This document shows positions 5,656-9,560 of a stretch of DNA of 9,560 nucleotides, one piece after another. How positions within the stretch are numbered: the first letter of the stretch is position 1; every line of letters begins with the position of its first letter. The DNA is from Patescibacteria group bacterium (GTDB lineage: Bacteria > Patescibacteriota > Minisyncoccia > CAIUEV01 > JAHKAQ01), in assembly GCA_018825765.1 (NCBI GenBank), contig JAHKAQ010000112.1:1-9560 (forward strand), read 5' to 3'. The notes beneath the pieces are model-generated. The model did no database searches. It saw nothing but the letters and a program-made list of their open reading frames with translations, and was not told where the DNA came from. The position numbers were made by a program, and so were the translations under genes.

Positions 5656-6321
5656 ATGAAAGCCCTAGTTATCGAAGACCAAAAAGATTGCGCCTCTTTT
5701 CTCATTAAAGGTCTGGCAAGCTCAGGTTTTATTGTTGACTGGGAAACAAACGGCGAACGAGCTCTCTGGAAAGCTCGCTCCACCCAATACGACATTCTTC
5801 TCTCTGATCTTCATTTGCCTGAACAAAGCGGTCTGGAAATTCTGACCAAGCTCAGGCAAAACAAAAACCCGGTCCCTTTTATCATGGTTACGGTTGAAAA
5901 AGAATTAGACTCAAAACTCCAGGCCTTTAAGCAAGGGGTGGATGACTACATCGTAAAGCCGTTCTCTTTAAGCGAATTAGTGGCCCGTGTTCGCGCCGTT
6001 CTAAAGAGAAATTTTAATTTAAAGTCTGAAATCATAAAAAGCGGCGATCTGTCCCTGGATACTTCTAATTTTCGCGCCTACAAAAAGGGAAAAGAAATAG
6101 AGCTTAGAAGAAAAGAATATGACCTGCTTTGCTTTTTTATGCGAAATCCCGGCAGAACCCTGTCCCGACTTTTAATTTTAGAAAAAGTCTGGGACATGAA
6201 CGCCGATCCCTTCACCAACACCGTGGACGTGCATATAAAAAACTTAAGAAAAAAAATTCAAGACCCCAAAGGCCGCGTCATAAAGACCATCTATGGCCGC
6301 GGCTACGAGCTTAATCAATAA
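5656..6321 (+). CDS. OmpR/PhoB-family response regulator
   Basis: The 221-residue cytoplasmic transcription factor is predicted to be activated by phosphorylation. The receiver domain (1-118) has the acidic pocket E7-D8, phospho-acceptor D51 in LLSDLHLPEQSG, the switch threonine T79 and K101 in VKPF, so all catalytic positions are present. The winged-helix DNA-binding domain (about 126-219) shows the family pattern LRRKEYDLLCFFMRNPGR, then VDVHIKNLRKKI and the wing IYGRGYEL. The histidine kinase begins 9 bases downstream and is the obvious partner. There is no Shine-Dalgarno sequence. The target genes cannot be told from the sequence; inverted repeats upstream may be its own operator. Confidence 0.95.
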   Translation: MKALVIEDQKDCASFLIKGLASSGFIVDWETNGERALWKARSTQYDILLSDLHLPEQSGLEILTKLRQNKNPVPFIMVTVEKELDSKLQAFKQGVDDYIVKPFSLSELVARVRAVLKRNFNLKSEIIKSGDLSLDTSNFRAYKKGKEIELRRKEYDLLCFFMRNPGRTLSRLLILEKVWDMNADPFTNTVDVHIKNLRKKIQDPKGRVIKTIYGRGYELNQ

Positions 6322-6330
6322 ATAAAAATC

Positions 6331-7212
6331 ATGTCTGCCAACACCCTGGAAGAGAAATTAGTCGCTAACAAATTCCTGAACTGGGTAAAAACCGGCGTAA
6401 AAGAAATCAATCAGGCCACCAGATCCTTGCCTGTAATTTTCAAAAATAATCTTTTGCTTAACCGGGAAAATATCCAGCTTAAACAAAATATTATTTCAAA
6501 AAACCAAACAATCTCCCGCCTTATCCGCTTAAGCAACCAGAGAATGGAATCTGTCTCCCGGAAACAATCAGCTTATCTCGCGAGCTTGTCTCATGAACTA
6601 AGAAATCACCTGGCTGTTATTAAGAGCGAAATAATAAACGGCGCTGAACAGGGGAGTGTTAACCTTGAGATTCTCTCCAAAAGCGCTCAAATGGCCACCG
6701 GCCTTACGGAAGAAACTGTCTTGCTTTCAAGGCTTAGCCTCAAAGGTTTTAAAATGGAAAAACAAAAATTCAACCTGTCAGACCTTATCCGGGAAACTTG
6801 TCTGGAACAGGAAGCGCAAATCAAAAATAAAGGAATCTCGCTAAAATGTTTTCCTCAAAAAAATATAATTATCAAGGGCAATCTTTCTCTTTTTAAAAAA
6901 GCCTTAACCAACGTCATCCAAAACGCTATTCTGTATAACAAAAAAAACGGGCTGATAGAAATTTATTTAAAAAAATATCCCGGCTTTATAAAAATAGCCG
7001 TCCTGGACACAGGCATGGGCATGACTCAAGAACAATGCCTCAAAGCCTTTGACGCTTTTTACCAATCGCAAGAAGCCAAAGCCGCCAACACGCAGAGTAA
7101 TGGCCTGGGCTTAACTCTGGCCCAAAAAATAGTCAAAAAACACCAGGGCATTATAAAAATAAAAAGTCAGGATAAAAAAGGAACCGCCGTAGTAATAAAG
7201 CTTAAAGCTTAG
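6331..7212 (+). CDS. Cytosolic sensor histidine kinase without membrane segments
   Basis: The 293-residue kinase is predicted to phosphorylate the preceding response regulator. Residues 1-80 are a polar, helical, probably coiled-coil region with no hydrophobic segment long enough to cross a membrane and no recognisable PAS or GAF domain. The dimerisation/phospho-acceptor domain has the H-box SLSHELRNHLAVIKSE with H88; the usual proline after HELR[TN] is histidine (H93). The ATP-binding domain has the N-box NVIQNAILYN (194-203), the G1 box DTGMGM (226-231) and the G2 box GLGLTLAQKIVKKHQG (258-273). It looks active. Its stimulus must be cytoplasmic or come through a partner protein. The TAG stop overlaps the stop of the convergent ligase gene by four bases, so no terminator fits between them. 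Confidence 0.93.
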   Translation: MSANTLEEKLVANKFLNWVKTGVKEINQATRSLPVIFKNNLLLNRENIQLKQNIISKNQTISRLIRLSNQRMESVSRKQSAYLASLSHELRNHLAVIKSEIINGAEQGSVNLEILSKSAQMATGLTEETVLLSRLSLKGFKMEKQKFNLSDLIRETCLEQEAQIKNKGISLKCFPQKNIIIKGNLSLFKKALTNVIQNAILYNKKNGLIEIYLKKYPGFIKIAVLDTGMGMTQEQCLKAFDAFYQSQEAKAANTQSNGLGLTLAQKIVKKHQGIIKIKSQDKKGTAVVIKLKA

Positions 7213-9560
7213 CTCTCCTGCCTCTTTCGCTTTCTGTTTTTTTCAAAGCCAAGCTGGATTATTTTTTCCAGAAAATTTAGCGGTTTGAGCCGGGGAATTT
7301 CTTTTAACGCCTGATGATAGATGATCGTGGAAGGGGTGAGCGCCGGCAAAGTATTGGCTTCGATGATCACCGCTTCCCGGCTGTCTAGATTTAAAAAGCA
7401 GTCAATGCGCCCATAACCCTGAATGCCAAGAATTAAGGCCGCTTTTCTTAGTTTATCTTTTGTCTCTTCTGTTAGTTCTTTAGCGATGTATTTTTCCGGC
7501 GGCGGCGTAAAATTTACTCCGGTGCCGCCCTGAAACTTTTCCTCAACGCTTAAAATCCGGCCTCTGGCTATGGTCTGGCTGGGAGTCAAAGCCTTTATTT
7601 TTTCCCCGTTCCCCAAAACTCCGGCTGAAATTTCTATCCAGCCTGTATTTTTGTTCCAGCTTATTTTCGTTCCTTTTATTTTTATCTCGTCAGTTTCAAT
7701 AAACTCTTCCGCTAAAAGTTCATCCAAACAAACAGGCAGTTCAATATTTTTCGCGTGATCCTTTAACAGACCCGCCGGCAGGATTATTTTTTTACGTCTT
7801 AAGTGATTCACGTAACTTCTGAATTCATCCGCGTTATTTATTTTTGCCACGCCGGCGCTGCAACCGTCGCTTCGCGGCTTAAACAGCAGATTCTTTCCTT
7901 TGAATTTTTTTTTCAAATCCCGCCAGTATTTTCTCATCTGTTTTTTATCCAGTCCGGCTACTTCCCTTATTTTAATAAGCTTCTTTTTAAGCGATTTTAA
8001 GCCCGGCACTCGCGCTTTATTTATCAGTCGGCCTGTTTCAAGCTTATCCATTCCAATTTTTGAAGCAGGGGAGTCCGAGCCGTTAAACCTGGCCCCGAGA
8101 GCTTCTAGCGCCTTCTGCAGAGTGCCGTCTTCTCCAATTCCGCCGTGAAGAGCTAAAAATATAAAATTAAATCGTTTGACTGTTTGTTTGACGCTCAGGC
8201 GGCGGGGGAGGAATAATGGCTCTTTAGCTTCCAGGGGATCGAGCCCTAATTCGCGACCCAGCCACTCCCCTACCCCTTTGTATCTTTTTATTTTTTTCTT
8301 ATCCCAGTTTTTTATTAGATACTCTATTTCCTCCACCGTGTGATGAAGACAAAAGAAGTGGGGAATCAGCCACCACTCCCCCGCTCTATCCATGAATATT
8401 GGGGCGGGGAGATAATAAGCGGAGGATTTTAATTTTATCCAGACATTAGTGCCGGAGAGAAGCGAAATCTGCCGCTCGGCTGTTTCTCCCCCAAAAACCA
8501 CCGCCACCTTTTTTTTATTCCCCCTGCCTGCTGTTCTCTTTCCTCCCCGGCTTAAAATTTTAGCGATTTTCCTTCCATATCTTCCAGCGGCCGCGGAAAT
8601 TATATAATTCAAAATATCCGCGTGACTCATGCCGGCGAACGCCGCCTGACGAAACACAAAGCTGTTCTGCTCCATGCCGGTGATAGAGTTTAGATCGCTA
8701 AACCAAATTTTTCCGTCAGGCATTACCCAGCCGTCAAATCTGGCGTAATCCCGAAAACCAAATAATTTATAAACCTGTTTAGCTTCCAGCCTGATTTTTT
8801 CCATGATTTTTTTGCTAAATCGCGGCGGCGTGTGAAAGTGAATATAATTAGAAGCCAGGTATTTTTTCCTAAAGCTAAAAAATTTATCATCATTGTTAAA
8901 TTGAACTTCAGTGGGGATAAGCGGCACTGGTTCTGCCCTTCTATTCTCCAAAATGATCAAAGTAAATTCCCTGCCCGGACAAAAACGTTCAATTAGCGCT
9001 TCTTGTTTTTTGTCATACCTGAAAGCCTGTTCTAATTTTCGCGCCATTTCTTTTCTGGTTTTGGGAAAATAAACTCCAATAGAAGAGCCGCAGCTGTTAG
9101 GTTTTACCACGTATTTCCCCCGCGCCAGTTTAGGGATTTTCTCTCCCTTTTTTATCTTTATGCTTCCCCAGGTAAAAAAACCATTTTTAGCTAATTTTTC
9201 CTGCGCTTTGTATTTATCAATCGTTTCCTCGCAAGTTCTGCTGGGAGAGCCGACAAAACAAACCTCTGCTTTTTCTAAAATTTTCTGGATTTCCCCGTCT
9301 TCTCCCAATTCTCCGTGCATTATAGGCCAGATCAGGTCCTGATCTTTTAAAAGTTTTTCAAATTTTCCCCGCTCCAGGTATTTTCCGATACTTTTTATCT
9401 TAAACTCAAAATCAAACACCGTGTTAGAGTATATTTGTCCATTAGGAATCACATAGGGCTTTTTATTTAGGTCAAAATATACCACGGAAATAGAAAAAAT
9501 ATCATGATCCAAATTATCCAAAACCGACCGGGTGGAATTAAGCGAAATGCTTCTCTCCGG
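7209..9560 (-). CDS. ddl: Tandem D-alanine--D-alanine ligase fusion, 5' end outside the window
   Basis: The frame is open to the window edge: 783 codons are visible and the first residues (PERSISLNS) are already family sequence, so the real start lies beyond 9560. A TTG at 9519-9521 is therefore not the start. Ddl joins two D-Ala with ATP for peptidoglycan precursors. Counting from the first visible codon, module 1 (1 to about 322) has HGELGEDG (82-89), KPNSCGSSIGV (153-163), the omega-loop KKY (232-234), RFD (274-276) and DLN (289-291). After a basic linker (about 323-351), module 2 starts with VAVVFGGETAERQISL (352-367). It has HGGIGEDG (472-479), KPRSDGCSAGV (561-571), EKF (674-676), RID (718-720) and EAN (734-736). 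Module 2 is longer, with about 40 extra residues before its omega-loop, and ends in a basic tail. Both modules keep ATP-grasp and metal-site residues, so both may be active. Single Ddl proteins are about 300-370 residues. Confidence 0.93.
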   Translation of the reverse strand, partial: PERSISLNSTRSVLDNLDHDIFSISVVYFDLNKKPYVIPNGQIYSNTVFDFEFKIKSIGKYLERGKFEKLLKDQDLIWPIMHGELGEDGEIQKILEKAEVCFVGSPSRTCEETIDKYKAQEKLAKNGFFTWGSIKIKKGEKIPKLARGKYVVKPNSCGSSIGVYFPKTRKEMARKLEQAFRYDKKQEALIERFCPGREFTLIILENRRAEPVPLIPTEVQFNNDDKFFSFRKKYLASNYIHFHTPPRFSKKIMEKIRLEAKQVYKLFGFRDYARFDGWVMPDGKIWFSDLNSITGMEQNSFVFRQAAFAGMSHADILNYIISAAAGRYGRKIAKILSRGGKRTAGRGNKKKVAVVFGGETAERQISLLSGTNVWIKLKSSAYYLPAPIFMDRAGEWWLIPHFFCLHHTVEEIEYLIKNWDKKKIKRYKGVGEWLGRELGLDPLEAKEPLFLPRRLSVKQTVKRFNFIFLALHGGIGEDGTLQKALEALGARFNGSDSPASKIGMDKLETGRLINKARVPGLKSLKKKLIKIREVAGLDKKQMRKYWRDLKKKFKGKNLLFKPRSDGCSAGVAKINNADEFRSYVNHLRRKKIILPAGLLKDHAKNIELPVCLDELLAEEFIETDEIKIKGTKISWNKNTGWIEISAGVLGNGEKIKALTPSQTIARGRILSVEEKFQGGTGVNFTPPPEKYIAKELTEETKDKLRKAALILGIQGYGRIDCFLNLDSREAVIIEANTLPALTPSTIIYHQALKEIPRLKPLNFLEKIIQLGFEKNRKRKRQES

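Noticed and set aside
7198..7210. AAGCTT repeated at the kinase 3' end as a possible terminator
   Set aside because: It lies inside coding sequence, the stem is short and AT-rich, and no T run follows on either strand.
1891..8381. The 8-mer GGGGAGTG, found four times (1891, 6651 on plus; 8263, 8374 on minus), always on the coding strand and in different reading frames; considered as a Chi-like or DNA-uptake motif
   Set aside because: By rough estimate several 8-mers would reach four copies by chance in 9.6 kb, so only a whole-genome count could make this meaningful.
9519..9521. TTG as the start codon of the ligase gene
   Set aside because: The frame is open upstream to the window edge, and those codons (PERSISLNSTRSV) are conserved Ddl N-terminal sequence, so the start lies outside the window.
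225..9560. Possible recoding of TGA as glycine, as in Gracilibacteria and Absconditabacteria
   Set aside because: The long genes have no in-frame TGA and tryptophan/glycine use standard codons, so a recoded TGA is not supported, although no gene here uses TGA as stop.

Overview
The window reads as a piece of a small bacterial genome of moderate GC (roughly 40%, my estimate), most likely from the Candidate Phyla Radiation (Patescibacteria, Parcubacteria-like). This is an inference from several features together. NusA has a lysine/glutamate-rich tail built partly from palindromic segments. The SMC ATPase is strongly shortened. No start codon has a convincing Shine-Dalgarno sequence. Cell-wall and transport genes are packed beside core information genes in an order unlike that of model bacteria. 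The standard genetic code fits: the large reading frames are uninterrupted and the six visible stops are TAA (five) or TAG (one).

Layout. Bases 1-201 (minus) hold the first 67 codons of a membrane pyrophosphatase (hppA), cut by the window edge. It lies 23 bases downstream of nusA (225-1583, minus). The 246-base gap 1584-1829 separates nusA from the divergent tyrS. This gap holds a good sigma-70-type promoter for nusA, a terminator-like hairpin inside the nusA leader, and a possible -10 box for tyrS. tyrS (1830-3068, plus) converges on an initiator tRNA gene (3092-3164, minus), with a hairpin terminator between them that can serve both strands. Behind the tRNA comes a shortened smc gene (3248-5461, minus). 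The 194-base gap 5462-5655 holds a probable smc promoter and inverted repeats in front of a divergent two-component pair: an OmpR-type response regulator (5656-6321) and a membrane-free histidine kinase (6331-7212). The kinase stop codon overlaps that of a long convergent gene (7209 to beyond 9560, minus) encoding two D-alanine--D-alanine ligase modules in one chain. Its true start lies outside the window.

How the genes relate. This is not one pathway. It combines transcription elongation/termination (NusA), translation (TyrRS and initiator tRNA), chromosome organisation (SMC), membrane energetics (pyrophosphatase), signalling (the RR/HK pair) and peptidoglycan precursor synthesis (Ddl-Ddl). 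The observations most worth following are: the Ddl-Ddl fusion, whose second module has changed acceptor-site residues; an initiator tRNA with C33 instead of U33; a possible attenuator in the nusA leader; palindromic modules translated in the NusA tail; and an SMC with no recognisable hinge. I saw no CRISPR array, insertion sequence, integrase or rRNA gene.
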